Shown here: positions 1 to 10,119 of the stretch, piece after piece
Numbering within the stretch: the first letter of the stretch is position 1
Layout: the number at the start of each line of letters is the position of its first letter
DNA from: Umbelopsis isabellina
Lineage: Eukaryota; Mucoromycota; Umbelopsidomycetes; Umbelopsidales; Umbelopsidaceae
Length of the DNA stretch: 64,000 nt
Assembly: GCA_016758905.1 (NCBI GenBank)
Contig: JAEPQZ010000008.1
Location: 744,001-808,000, forward strand
Reading direction: 5' to 3'
The notes under the pieces: generated by a model
Told to the model about the DNA's origin: nothing
Seen by the model: only the letters and a program-made list of their open reading frames with translations
The model's database searches: none
Translations under genes and position numbers: made by a program

Positions 1-1
1 T

Positions 2-355
2 ATTAGTGATAATTACACTGTACCTAAGGGTTCAATGGTCATCCCTACATCTTATCCCGCTCTTCACGATCCTATTGCATACCCTGAACCCGAATCTTTC
101 AATCCTGATCGTTGGGGCCCTGAAGGTCATGCCGAGAAATACCCCAAGAACTACATGGTTTTCGGCAATGGTCCTCACCATTGTCTTGGAAAGGAATATG
201 CTTTCCTTCACTTGATGGGTATTATTGCTCAAGCATCTATGCAATTGGACTGGGACCACCACCGAACAAAGGACAGTGATAATATCAGCATTTTTGCTAC
301 CATTTATCCATCTGATGGATGTATCATGAGCTTCACTCCCCGTGCTCGTGTTTAG
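2..355 (+). CDS. ERG5: C-22 sterol desaturase ERG5 (CYP61), C-terminal part
   Basis: This is the last ~117 residues of a cytochrome P450; the gene begins left of the window. The haem-binding loop reads [10 protein letters not shown], with the cysteine that ligates iron. It is preceded by the P450 segment PESFNPDRW and followed by [14 protein letters not shown] and [10 protein letters not shown]. The last pattern, close to the yeast Erg5 stretch FPTIFPEDG, points to CYP61 and not to a general P450. CYP61 introduces the C22–C23 double bond late in ergosterol synthesis at the ER membrane. The reading frame is open from base 2 to a TAG stop, with no intron in this part. The P450 assignment is certain and the ERG5 assignment strong, although most of the protein cannot be seen. 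The 3' flank (about 360–540) is T-rich and has no other gene. Confidence 0.88.
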   Translation: MSDNYTVPKGSMVIPTSYPALHDPIAYPEPESFNPDRWGPEGHAEKYPKNYMVFGNGPHHCLGKEYAFLHLMGIIAQASMQLDWDHHRTKDSDNISIFATIYPSDGCIMSFTPRARV

Positions 356-781
356 ACAAACATTTATCCACCCACCTCTCCACTCAACTATCCATTAATC
401 CTTTTTGCTGTCATTTCTTTCTTTTCTCCAAACATCTCTTATTTGCTCTTGTTCTTAGTTCTCATTCCTTAAAACTTACTTCTAGTTTTAATTTCTCATC
501 TTCTTTTTTTTTAATCGTTGTTGACTAATTTAATCGCTATTTATACCTGTGTATATCCACAGAAGCACTCTATTCCATAACTGTTGTACCCAAGTAATAC
601 AGCCTCTTGTAAACGAGATAACTATCTGCAAATGCCTCTGTCTGATGTATTTGTGCATTAATGATGTGGTGGGATTTGTTAGCTTGGTTCATTTTGTAAC
701 CGGTTGTGCAAAAGAAACCGTCAATGGCAATGGCCTTACGGGATTAGGGTGGGGTCGGAGTTGATTTGGGCTGTCAATAGC

Positions 782-821
782 TGAGTCACAAGTCACGTGT
801 GCGATGTAGTTGTGAACCAAT
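782..821 (+). promoter_or_regulatory. Upstream elements of the tryptophan gene: TGAGTCA, CACGTG and CCAAT
   Basis: A perfect TGAGTCA (782–788) lies 116 bases before the ATG of the trifunctional tryptophan gene. TGA(C/G)TCA is the core bound by Gcn4/CPC1/CpcA, the bZIP factors of general amino-acid control. A palindromic CACGTG (794–799), the site type of bHLH factors, follows, and a CCAAT box is at 817–821. A pyrimidine-rich run (about 833–860) leads to the start region. The sites are seen directly; their use is inferred from the fit between motif and gene function. A minimal ATG-TAG at 804–809 would be a start–stop upstream ORF if transcription begins before it. Confidence 0.5.
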
Positions 822-903
822 CTGTGTCAGATTTCATCTTTTTTTTTCTTATTGCAGACAGCTCCTCACCTTTGTCTTTCTTTTCCTGCATATCTCGGTT
901 CAG

Positions 904-3165
904 ATGACTACTGTGCTAATCGACAATTACGACAGTTTCACCTGGAACGTATACCAATACTTCTCGTCATTGGGAGCCAAAGTCGTCGTCTTCCGAAATG
1001 ACAAGGTTACTCTTGAAGAGATCGAAGCACTCAACCCTCGCAATATTGTGATTTCTCCAGGACCTGGCCATCCTGCCACCGATGCCGGTATCTCCAGAGA
1101 CGCCATTACCCACTTTGCCGGCAAGATTCCGATCTTTGGTATCTGCCTTGGCCAACAATGCATGTTTGAAGTGTTTGGCGGCAAGGTTTCATATGCTGGT
1201 GAGATCTTCCACGGCAAAACTTCAACTATTAGTCATGACGGTAAAGGCATTTTTAAGAACGTGCCTCAGAATGTCAATGTGACCAGATATCACTCGTTGG
1301 CTGGTGTGGTGGAGACCGTTCCTGAGCCTTTAGAAGTCACTGCGCGTACAGATCACGGCATCATCATGGCTGTTCGTCATAAGGAATATGCCATTGAAGG
1401 TGTCCAATTCCATCCTGAAAGTATCTTGTGTGAACATGGAAAGACCATGATTCAAAACTTTTTGAATTTGAAGAGCGGTAAATGGAATGAGGATGCCCAA
1501 GCCGGTGTTGTGGCGCCTACTGCTGAAAAGCCCGCTGAGAAGCCCGCTGTCAATGGTGTCAAATCTTCAGTAGCCAAGCCCTCTGTTCTCAACAAAATCT
1601 ATCAACAACGAGCTTTAGACGTTGAAGCCGCTAAGGCTACGCCTGGTCAAAGCCCTGAAGATTTGCGCAAACTTCTCGCCTTACACGTAGCTCCTCCATT
1701 GATCGATTTTGTAGCACGTATTAAGCAATCACCCCTCGCTTTGATGGCAGAGGTCAAGCGCGCATCGCCATCCAAGGGTAACATCGATCTAACTGCTAAT
1801 GCTGCTGAGCAAGCTTTAAAGTACGCCCAAGCTGGTGCTCATACTATTTCTGTTTTGACTGAACCAAAATGGTTCAAGGGCTCACTGATGGACATGCGAC
1901 TTGTGCGAGAAGCATTGGCTTCCGTTCCTAACCGACCTGCTATTTTGCGCAAGGACTTTGTTCTCGACACATATCAGATTCTTGAAGCTCGACTTTATGG
2001 TGCTGACACAGTTTTATTGATTGTCGCCATGTTGAACGACAGTCTCCTTCAAGAGCTTTACAACTTCTCCAAATCTTTGGGTATGGAGCCTCTTGTAGAA
2101 GTCAACAATGATGAGGAGATGAGTCGGGCACTCGCTCTCGGAGCTAAGGTGATAGGTGTGAATAACCGCAATCTGCATAATTTCGATGTTGATATGACAA
2201 CCACTTCACGACTGGCTGAGATGGTTCCGGAGGATACCGTGCTTGCTGCTTTGAGTGGCATTACGTCAAGGAAAGATGTTGAGACATACATAGAGCAAGG
2301 GGTTAAAGCTGTCCTTGTCGGAGAATCGCTTATGAGAGCTGAAGATCCACACAAGTTTGTTGCTGAGATTCTCGGTCATGAAGAACCTCTTCCAAAACAA
2401 CCCACCGAAACTGAAAAATCTACTTTGGTCAAGATTTGTGGTGTTAAGACGGTAGAAGCTGCTTTGGCCGCAGCTGAAGCAGGAGCTGATTTCATTGGAA
2501 TGATCTTTGCCAAATCAAAACGACAAGTGAGCATAGAAGACGCAAAAAAGATCATTACAGCTGTTCGGGAAAAGTATTCATCGGTGCAAGAAGTTCAAAA
2601 TGACAATGAGCCGTTGCCTCGCGATTGGTTCACTGCTCATGCTCGCCTGATCGAAAAAACCGCCAAGAAGCCGTTGTTTGTTGGTGTGTTCCTCAATCAA
2701 CCCATTGGATACATGAGCCAAGTGGCTTCAACGCTCAACTTGGATCTTATTCAACTTCACGGCACCGAATCTCCTGACATCTCCCGATACCTCCCCGTTC
2801 CTACCATCAAGGCTTTCCATATCGACTCTGAGTCATTCTCACCTATGCAAATACCCACCATAAGTCAGCCTGGATATAACGCGCTCGCTCTGTTGGATGC
2901 GAAGGTGCCTCATCTTGGCGCTGAGTCACAAGGTGGTCAAGGCGTTACTTTTGATTGGAGCATTGCTCGCCAAGTTGTTGAGCAAGGTCATGCTAGCAAC
3001 AACTTGCCAATCCTGCTGGCTGGCGGATTAACTCCTGAAAATGTCACTGAAGCAGTGGTGGCTGTTAGACCATGGGCTGTGGATGTATCTAGCGGGGTGG
3101 AAACCGATGGCACCAAAGATCTCGAAAAGATCAAAGCGTTTGTGGCTAATGCTAAATCAGTTTAG
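904..3165 (+). CDS. trpC: Trifunctional tryptophan enzyme: glutamine amidotransferase / indole-3-glycerol-phosphate synthase / phosphoribosylanthranilate isomerase
   Basis: Single-exon gene of 753 codons with the three-domain order of Neurospora trp-1 and Aspergillus trpC. Residues 1–190 are the class I amidotransferase subunit of anthranilate synthase: SPGPGHP, nucleophile Cys81 in GICLGQQC, and His170/Glu172 in GVQFHPES. A linker rich in Ala, Pro and Lys follows. The indole-glycerol-phosphate synthase barrel shows [21 protein letters not shown] and [13 protein letters not shown]. The isomerase barrel begins at VKICGVKT and ends with [11 protein letters not shown] and [13 protein letters not shown]. 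It supplies ammonia for anthranilate formation and catalyses PRA isomerisation and ring closure to indole-glycerol phosphate. I chose the ATG at 904 because [12 protein letters not shown] is the family start; the 35 upstream in-frame codons lack an ATG of the expected type and overlap promoter motifs. All catalytic signatures look intact. Confidence 0.96.
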   Translation: MTTVLIDNYDSFTWNVYQYFSSLGAKVVVFRNDKVTLEEIEALNPRNIVISPGPGHPATDAGISRDAITHFAGKIPIFGICLGQQCMFEVFGGKVSYAGEIFHGKTSTISHDGKGIFKNVPQNVNVTRYHSLAGVVETVPEPLEVTARTDHGIIMAVRHKEYAIEGVQFHPESILCEHGKTMIQNFLNLKSGKWNEDAQAGVVAPTAEKPAEKPAVNGVKSSVAKPSVLNKIYQQRALDVEAAKATPGQSPEDLRKLLALHVAPPLIDFVARIKQSPLALMAEVKRASPSKGNIDLTANAAEQALKYAQAGAHTISVLTEPKWFKGSLMDMRLVREALASVPNRPAILRKDFVLDTYQILEARLYGADTVLLIVAMLNDSLLQELYNFSKSLGMEPLVEVNNDEEMSRALALGAKVIGVNNRNLHNFDVDMTTTSRLAEMVPEDTVLAALSGITSRKDVETYIEQGVKAVLVGESLMRAEDPHKFVAEILGHEEPLPKQPTETEKSTLVKICGVKTVEAALAAAEAGADFIGMIFAKSKRQVSIEDAKKIITAVREKYSSVQEVQNDNEPLPRDWFTAHARLIEKTAKKPLFVGVFLNQPIGYMSQVASTLNLDLIQLHGTESPDISRYLPVPTIKAFHIDSESFSPMQIPTISQPGYNALALLDAKVPHLGAESQGGQGVTFDWSIARQVVEQGHASNNLPILLAGGLTPENVTEAVVAVRPWAVDVSSGVETDGTKDLEKIKAFVANAKSV

Positions 3166-4014
3166 ACTCAGATAGTGATAGTAGCAGTATCAAAAGTACA
3201 TAATATACAGTGGAGCCTATGTCTTTCATGCCTTTGCATATAATTTTTAAAGCTGTGTGGGATGTGTAAAAGAAAAACAAGTTGAAATTTTCAAGTTTTC
3301 AAGTTCAAGATAAGGCTGCAGATGAAATGGTCCTATAAACTACTCATTTCTTTCAGCGAATCATTCAGATACGGATAGAAACACCATAAATTAGCAATAC
3401 TTTGCTTCTATAAAGAATTCGCTCAGATTCAATATGTTGTGATCTTCCATGGCGGCACCTGTGATCGACTTATTACTATGAAAATGGGTTTAATAAAACT
3501 TTAAATGATTTGGTTTTGGTGGCTTACTACTACTAAAAACGTCTGCAACAAGAACAGCATTATAGCAACCTTTTAAAGATAATCAACGTATCGAAATAAA
3601 AATCATAACCTTTCTCTTATTTCGTTTGCAGGCTATACAGTACTTAGCCTGTAAGCTAGAAATAACTCGGCTGCGCAAAGCGGCGGTAATAAGAGGGGAA
3701 TGACCGCAAAGACTACGCTTACTATATTGGTTACTCGATAATCAAGAAAATCTATAATCATGAGCTAATCAATACTGCGAACAAAGCGTTTTGATATGTC
3801 ATCGCATCTAATACCGAAATTTCGCCTGAGATCGAGAACAAACCCACAAAGCACGGCCACAGGAAAATGTTGATGGAAATTTCCATTTGTGTACAGCGAC
3901 ACGACATGGTTGCACAGGCTATGTACAGGGTCGTGGCTGTGAATGGCTGAGCCAAGGCTTTCGCTTTTTTGCTTGAAGCTTGCTCTCTACAGTCCGTTAA
4001 TTTTCTTCATCATT
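3166..4014. other. Intergenic stretch, no gene seen
   Basis: About 850 bases between the tryptophan gene and the AIG1-like GTPase. It is AT-rich near the first gene and more balanced towards 3,650–3,950. Open frames here are short, do not begin with convincing ATGs and match no family I know. It should hold the tryptophan 3' UTR and the GTPase promoter. In-frame codons continue upstream of the chosen GTPase start to 3943 and would add a 24-residue hydrophobic leader; I treat that as 5' UTR. Confidence 0.5.
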
Positions 4015-5001
4015 ATGCTTGCGGGAAGATCGGGTTCCGAGCTTTCGCATGATCAGTTTTACGCAAGTGATCCCAAGACGCTGGTTTTGTCTTGTTTAGG
4101 TGCCATGGGAAATGGCAAAAGCAGCTTGCTCAATGCAATCTGCGATGAACAAATTTACCGTACCGGCAGAGGTGCAGAGGTAGGTATCGTAGACCATAAG
4201 GAGGCCCCAGCGATGTTTTGCATTTCTCTCGATTGAACACATGTCTTATATCATATTAGCCTATCACTAGACATGTTGAAGCGGTTATGCGACCATGGTC
4301 CAACCCGCCGGTGTCCCGGTATTGCCAGTTGATCGATACTCCCGGTATGTGTGATTCGTCAGCACGCGATCGTGCCAATATGCAAGAATGCGTACGATAC
4401 TTTAAAAGCCTTTCGTTCGGCGTGAGCGCATTCTTGCTTGTATTCAACATCAATGATACCAGATTGGACGCTTATACCCAAAACATGCTGAGCCTGTTTG
4501 AGCAATTGCTCGGCCGCGAATTCTGGAAATATGTCATATTGGTGTTCACCCATGTCGATGAGCATAACAGAGATTTGCTTGAGGATAATATTGATGTTTT
4601 GACCGACCCTTCAGGTACGTTCTGGAATACACTCTAATTTTGTTTAATTTAATAGACAGCTTTATCATTAACTCTTCTCTTTAGAGGGCTTTGTGCCAGA
4701 ACTACGTCGAGTGTTCAGATTAGATGAAAGAACGTTTGATCCACCCATGGTCTTTCTCACTACTCAACGCTTAAGATACAATGCTTATGCACAAAGACAT
4801 TTGCAACAGTTATACAATTCCGTCGTTCAGCTGGAAAAGGATCGTGGTAACAAAAAATTCACCTGCGGTTGGTTCAATCAGATCTTGTCGACTCCAACTG
4901 AAGACCAAAAATCAAACTTTATCATCTCAAGTGTGCGAGGTGCATTAGGAAGCATCCGAAGCGCTTTCACAGGCGGAGGCAGCTGGTGTGCCATGCAATA
5001 G
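4015..5001 (+). CDS. AIG1/GIMAP-type GTPase
   Basis: Three exons (4015–4179, 4260–4614, 4685–5001) encode about 278 residues. The phases match at both junctions, and the first splice brings the segment PITRHVE into frame, which is the switch-I/G2 region expected in AIG1-type proteins. G1 is GAMGNGKSS, G3 is DTPG and G4 is THVD. Between G3 and G4 lies the conserved hydrophobic segment with FLLVFNINDTRLD. AIG1/IAN/GIMAP proteins are septin- and Toc-related GTPases, best known in plant immunity and vertebrate lymphocytes, where several coat membranes of lipid droplets or ER. This copy has no visible transmembrane anchor and ends soon after the G domain with a Gly/Ser-rich tail. A start at 3943 would add a hydrophobic leader, but the methionine at 4015 is the more usual arrangement. 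Cellular role unknown. Confidence 0.85.
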
Positions 5002-5330
5002 TCGGAAATTGCCAAATTGATATCTTCACGATATACATAAAACAAACATCTACCAATCAACATTTTCATTAGCTCATAATATATCATTCGCAACAAGTCC
5101 ATCATCGTGTAATGCGATAAGATGTGGTGCCGAGTCACGCAGAATGTTAAAGTGCATTGGCATCTGGGGTTTATTGGCTATGTAAAGTTCCATTTCATAA
5201 TGTACTATACATTTAAAAAATATCATTTATACTTAAGATATTCAATATGGCTAAAAGATTTCAGGGAATGGGAATCTGTGGTGACATTATAATCGAACTC
5301 GTCATTGTTAAAGGAACAGTCTTGATAAAA
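5002..5330. other. Convergent intergenic gap
   Basis: About 330 AT-rich bases between the ends of the AIG1-like gene (+) and the P450 (−). This is probably 3' UTR of both. I see no gene or RNA signature. Confidence 0.5.
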
Positions 5331-6963
5331 TCAATTCGCTTCACGCGGTCTGAACTTAAGCATGAGCTTGTCTTTGAGACGTAGGAGAAATCCACCGTTC
5401 TGAGGTACTGGACCATTGTATTCCCAATCAAAGTTCTTGACTAGTAAGGCAGTGGCAACTCGTAATTCAAGGTAAGCCAAGTTCATGCCCAAACAAGCAT
5501 GAGTGCCAGCAGAGAACGTCAAGAAAGCATTGCCGAGCTTCGACTTGTCAGAACCAACGGTTTCTAGGTCTTGTTGCAACTGCAAATCTTCTTCGAGCCA
5601 TCGTTCTGGAAGATAAGCAAGAGGCTTCTTGAATATGGTTGGATCTCGCTGAATACGATATGCAGGTAAAAATCTTTGATTGAGATTTAGTGAATAGTTT
5701 TGGACGGTTATGTACACATAAATAAAGGTACTCACACCGCAGTTCCTTTAGGGACAGGCAAATCATCAATCACATTATCTTCGTATGAATGAATAAGAAT
5801 CACATCAACCAGAGGATGTAGTCGCAAGCTCTCTTTGATGACCGCAGATGTGTACTCCAGTTTACTAAGCTTGGCAGCTGTCATATCGGCAGTTGTAGGG
5901 ATAATGCGTTCAATTTCTTGACGAATTTTGTCAACGCATTCAGGCACTTGAGATAATACATAAGACAGCACCGTTAAAGAGTGCGCTGTGGTATCGTGTC
6001 CGGCAAAAACCATAATCAATAATTCTTGGGCCAAGCGTGCTTCTCCTTCAGGGCCCTGGTATTCCTCATATTGCAAAAGCCTTTCACATAGAGTCGGTGA
6101 TCCATTGCTGCATTTGCTTTGTCCACGCTTAACTTTATGAATTGCCCTTAGCGCAAATCTAGTGTTTCTCTCGATCTCTAACTGACTATCACTTTTAACT
6201 CCAAAAACATCCAGAATAATCTTCAGCTTGATTTTGAGCATACTTTGTGCCGGTTTGTCAAAGGATCGGAAGGTAACCTCTCCAGGCTGTGGGGTTTCGC
6301 CAAAGATGTAATCACATATCACATCGGAAGTTAATTTCACAAAGTGATAATTGATATCAACTAATTTGTCTCCTTGAGCCCTAATATCATTGATCATGGC
6401 TTCTGTTTTACTGATAACAGATGGTAATATGTCAGACATGATGATTCGAGTCTGAAATTGGGGTACAAGTGTGTCACGTCTAATACGCCAGTCTTCTCCG
6501 GTAGCATTTGCTATGTTTGCGCCTGGAGGAAAGAAGATTAATTTTGTTCCCAGCGACAACAAATCTGGGAGCTGAGCACAAAGTCCAGCTGTCACACGAT
6601 GCGCTTACCTCCAAGAAGAACAGCATGAAAATCTGCTATTGTGGGAGAGCGTCCATAAGCATGTCCCGGTCTGTATCTATCCTGCCGAATAAGTATCTTA
6701 TGTGCAAGTTCTGCATCGTTCACAATCACTGCTGCTGAACCCACAAAGCTAGATTGCTCAAGTTTTGGATACTTCTCGCCTTCTTCATTACTTTGGCTGG
6801 GATCCCATATGTACTGGTGTGGTGACTTATGTCCGGATTTTGGTAGTTTGCGAATGGGACTACTCGGCAAAAGAGACTTGTATGCTACGTAAGCGGTCAG
6901 CGCTGTAGCGGCAGCTATTACTGCACGCGTAGTATTGCTATTCCATTCAAGGCTTTGTGGCAT
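5331..6963 (-). CDS. Membrane-bound cytochrome P450, family unassigned
   Basis: Reading down the minus strand, exons are 6963–6609, 6522–5736 and 5673–5331, giving about 494 residues. The N-terminus carries one hydrophobic anchor (AVIAAATALTAYVAYKSLL), as in ER P450s. Further on are the C-helix WRIRR, the I-helix oxygen-binding motif AGHDTT, the K-helix KESLRLHP (ExxR), the PERW region and the haem loop FSAGTHACLG with the cysteine ligand. The last intron (5735–5674) is secure because joining it gives KGTAVFLPAY, the normal P450 sequence. The first intron is less certain: ending it at 6565 (44 bases) also keeps frame and adds 14 residues before the C-helix. I prefer the longer intron because its spacing to the Trp-containing helix is normal. 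The substrate cannot be deduced. Confidence 0.9.
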
Positions 6964-8533
6964 GACTACAGAAAAAAGGTGAACTGAGAAATATTAGTCA
7001 GTTTGCTCGAACCCATCAAGCTATTAAATCTCAGCCGCCTGCCAGTTCGGACTCGCGCCTTTTATGTCAAGAAGTCACCAACATGAACTTTACTGATAGA
7101 GGAATCTATTTTATTTCAATTTTATTGAATGATTCAATTTTGTGAGGAGTAGAAGGTACTTTATATGGAGCTTGAATCTAATAATTCATAATTGCATTCC
7201 AGAAAACACGTAACGGTGCTAAGTACTGCAACTGATCCCATGTTTGGAGTATATATCACAATCAATGTACGCTGAAGGTACTTTTGCAAGTCACCGTATG
7301 AACATATTACGTTAGCAAATAATTGGATGCTACTAGCTTGAGCAACAATAATATGCCATTAGGATGTTTGGGATTTGCTGTGCGCTTGCTGGTGCAAGGC
7401 TGTTTTAGTGCAGTTTTGCCGCATATTCAAATGAGAACCTGGATGCCGTTAATGCTGTTTGGAAACCTACAAACTATCTATTTAAAAGATTTAGGCAAAT
7501 ATGTTCATCATATAATATGAACAAGAAAGAGCAGATCACATCTAGTCACTCAAATACCACCAATCACCACCTTATATTGAATGCTTTAGCTGTTGTCAGG
7601 ACTAAATAACGGTTTGGAGTAGCCACAAATTTATTTCAGGTCTATAGGCTTTTGTAACCGGGCATCCTTTGAATAAATAATGGAAATTGAACATACGGCG
7701 AAGAGCGTTTGACGAATGGTATACAAAAGGGAGCATATAGAGAATCGTCAATTGTCAGGATTTTTTTTTATTTTTATTAACCGCTCTCAATCTGACTTTG
7801 CTTACATTAGTACGATATTCAGTCAAATTGCTGCAGCTTGCAGCAGCGCCAAATGTACATTTTGTTATTGCATGGTTTCATTTCCCCCATAATTATGGCG
7901 TAAACGTATACCGATAATGCGACATGTTTATGATGTATGTATTTTTCTTTTATTTTTTCAAATTTAGTAATTTACTTGTTAGAATTGTAGTACGTGTGAT
8001 TGTATTCAATTTCAAAATAAGCTTTTGTTAAATCCTATCAAATAATATAATCTTCTTTGAATAATGCCTCCACTCCATCTGTCAAAATCTGATAAAACTG
8101 AATAACTTGTATAAAAATCTTCGGTAGTATTACAGATGGTCTCAATTTCGAGATAGTTTTTCTTATTTATGCAGTTATTGTTCTTGACCGAAGGAACCTA
8201 AAGAAATGGATCAGATAAGAACTAATTCACATACGAAGTTGATTTGCGTTGGGAAGGACTGTAGATCCGATACTACATGTATACCGCGATTTGTAGCTCA
8301 TAAGGTACAAAAAGGGACGCTTTTTGTATTCTGGCACAGTATTGGAGCTCATCACAACATGTCTGCATGAAGTTTACAAATCTTCTCATTAGCACGTACT
8401 ACCTAACTTTCCAACATTTGTACTCTTTATGAAGAAACCTTTATTCAACCACACAGTCATAAGTAAATGTCAAAGTCAAAAGAAAATGGTTATAAAGCGT
8501 GTAAGTGAAGTTGGGAACTCCTGCCTGCAGGAT
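6964..8533. other. Gene-poor stretch of about 1.6 kb
   Basis: This is the longest non-coding gap in the window. It contains the P450 promoter at its left end and the 3' flank of the A20/AN1 gene at its right end. Sequence is AT-rich with T tracts (about 7,760–7,790). Possible frames are under 70 codons, with no domain, no matching introns and no convincing start. I looked for tRNA-like clover-leaf elements, terminal repeats and target-site duplications and saw none. It may be an eroded insertion or simply spacer DNA. Confidence 0.45.
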
Positions 8534-9507
8534 TCACAGGCTATCAATTCTCTGAAACGTTCTACCGCCTTTTGGTCGTTCATTGAGCTTAGGGTTATTC
8601 TTGGCGAGCAAGTCTGGAAAAACAGAGATTTTAAATAGACGGGTCACCTTGCGTACCAATCAACATTTTATTACCTCTTCCTAGCTTTGCGTAGTCAACA
8701 TCGCAATCGTGCCGATCTGGGTAACGGTGAGCATCACAGAAAGTATAATTGCATCGGCACTTGTTGACAGTTTGCTTTGCTAGTGGTATCTATTTTAAGC
8801 ATTGATGAGCATGGTCTCTGTGATTTCCTCCAATGAGCTCAAATATAGACTGTACCTTGACTCTACATTTATAACAACGGCCTTTGTTCAACTGAACAGG
8901 TTTCTCGCTATTGTCGGACGGTGATGGAGATGCTGTAGCTTCTGCGGCGGAGGACAACGGTGATGAGGATGACTCAGGTGTATCTTGGTAATCAACACTT
9001 AAACGGTGTTTTGCTGGTATCTCTATTTTTTCCTCTTGTTGTGATGGTTTGGGTGATATAGTTTCTGCAATATCTTGTGATGGATTTGATGGATCTGATG
9101 GTGGTGACGTGGGAGCTTTGCTTGATGTAGTAGAATTCTGTGTATCTACAGTGGAAGTAGTAGGTGCCTTGGTATCAGCTTGTGTGCTTGAAGATGGTGG
9201 AACTTCCGTTGTGCTTGATGTCGAATTCTCATCTGTCAATAACAAGGCGGAGAATTCCAATAGTTTGTTAGTTCGAGATTCTATACTAGGCAACAAGTCT
9301 ATGTATACACTGTTTAAGCTTCCAATCCATGCATCATTGCGTTCTGTCAGCAGTCCATCTTGCTTTAACCGAATACTTGCCTTTCTTTTGTCGAGCTTGT
9401 ACTTCCTTGAAGCATTTTGAGCACATTCCGTTATAAATTTTATTTCCATAAAATCCACAGCCACCCACACAAGGTGCCGGTGCATCCACAGAATCTTTTT
9501 GCTCCAT
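8534..9507 (-). CDS. A20/AN1 zinc-finger stress-associated protein
   Basis: The first exon starts at 9507 and encodes an A20 finger: CVGGCGFYGN, then CSKCF. A long Ser/Thr/Pro-rich linker follows. The AN1 finger is split: RCYKCRVK ends at 8856, an intron covers 8855–8790, and the next exon reads IPLAKQTVNKCRCNYTFCDAHR… with all Cys and His ligands. A last intron (8674–8614, GTAATA…TTCCAG) removes an early stop and restores the tail LLAKNNPKLNERP, which resembles the usual AN1-protein C-terminus. Such proteins bind ubiquitin through A20 and act in stress tolerance in plants and animals. The junction between the A20 exon and the linker exon (about 9,385–9,310) is unresolved: a GC–AG intron of 37 bases or GT–AG introns of 58 or 67 bases all keep frame. 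Family assignment is firm; residue count is not. Confidence 0.88.
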
Positions 9508-10119
9508 TAAGTTATATGAGCGTTCAAAGCAAGGGAGAAGATATTTACGGCCTCTTGTATTTGCAGGAAAAGCACTGGGATTCAAAATGTACAAATTTGA
9601 ACGTCACTGGCTGGGATCGGCCTGATCATTTGCAGCAAAAACAAATCATTTTACATGTCTCAAACATGGCCTATTCCTATATATTTGATTCAGAATCCAT
9701 CAATCAAAACCTCAGATTAATGCTAGTAACAACATGTTCCTAATTATTAAGCTCTTAGCTTTCCGTGCTGAAACTGGAGTGATTCTTCGGTATTCGTTAC
9801 CATTGGCAATGGATAATCGGAGAATGAACAAATCAAGTCAATTGACCTGAAGTAATCCTGTTGATAGCCAAAGTGGGAAGGCCAACCGTCTACTTGCTTA
9901 TGCGCAAACATCATGCTTCCATGTATTTACAGTTTTAGCCACTCTTCAAATCCAAACCCGTGCTTGTACTCCATGTGGCATTAAAAGCGTGTGAGATTTG
10001 GCCACCGCGGAAGTACCGACAGTTTACTTCTAATTCGCACTCAGCATGTACAATTGAAGCTTATATTTCTAGTGAAGTTTTTGGTTTCATTAGTACTTTC
10101 CTTTCACTTTTAATTCAAA
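9508..10119. promoter_or_regulatory. Divergent promoter region between the A20/AN1 gene and the beta-trefoil gene
   Basis: About 610 bases separate two start codons facing away from each other, so both promoters should be here. No TATA box stands out and I recognise no specific activator site. Short open frames in the region have no support. Confidence 0.4.

Noticed and set aside
799-903. 35-residue hydrophobic N-terminal extension of the tryptophan enzyme
   Set aside because: The known family start is [12 protein letters not shown] at 904, and the upstream codons overlap promoter-type motifs and a pyrimidine tract.
3943-4014. Hydrophobic leader on the AIG1-like GTPase suggesting a membrane anchor
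   Set aside because: In-frame by chance in probable 5' UTR; the methionine at 4015 sits at a normal distance from G1. Not fully excluded.
7323-7520. 65-codon frame in the gene-poor interval
   Set aside because: Composition and length look random; no family resemblance and no introns that extend it.
8631-8789. AN1 protein ending at 8631
   Set aside because: The stop lies inside a 61-base GT–AG intron; the spliced tail LLAKNNPKLNERP fits the family end.
9049-9420. 123-codon plus-strand frame opposite the A20/AN1 gene
   Set aside because: Antisense reading of the Ser/Thr/Pro linker; the fingers on the minus strand define the real gene.
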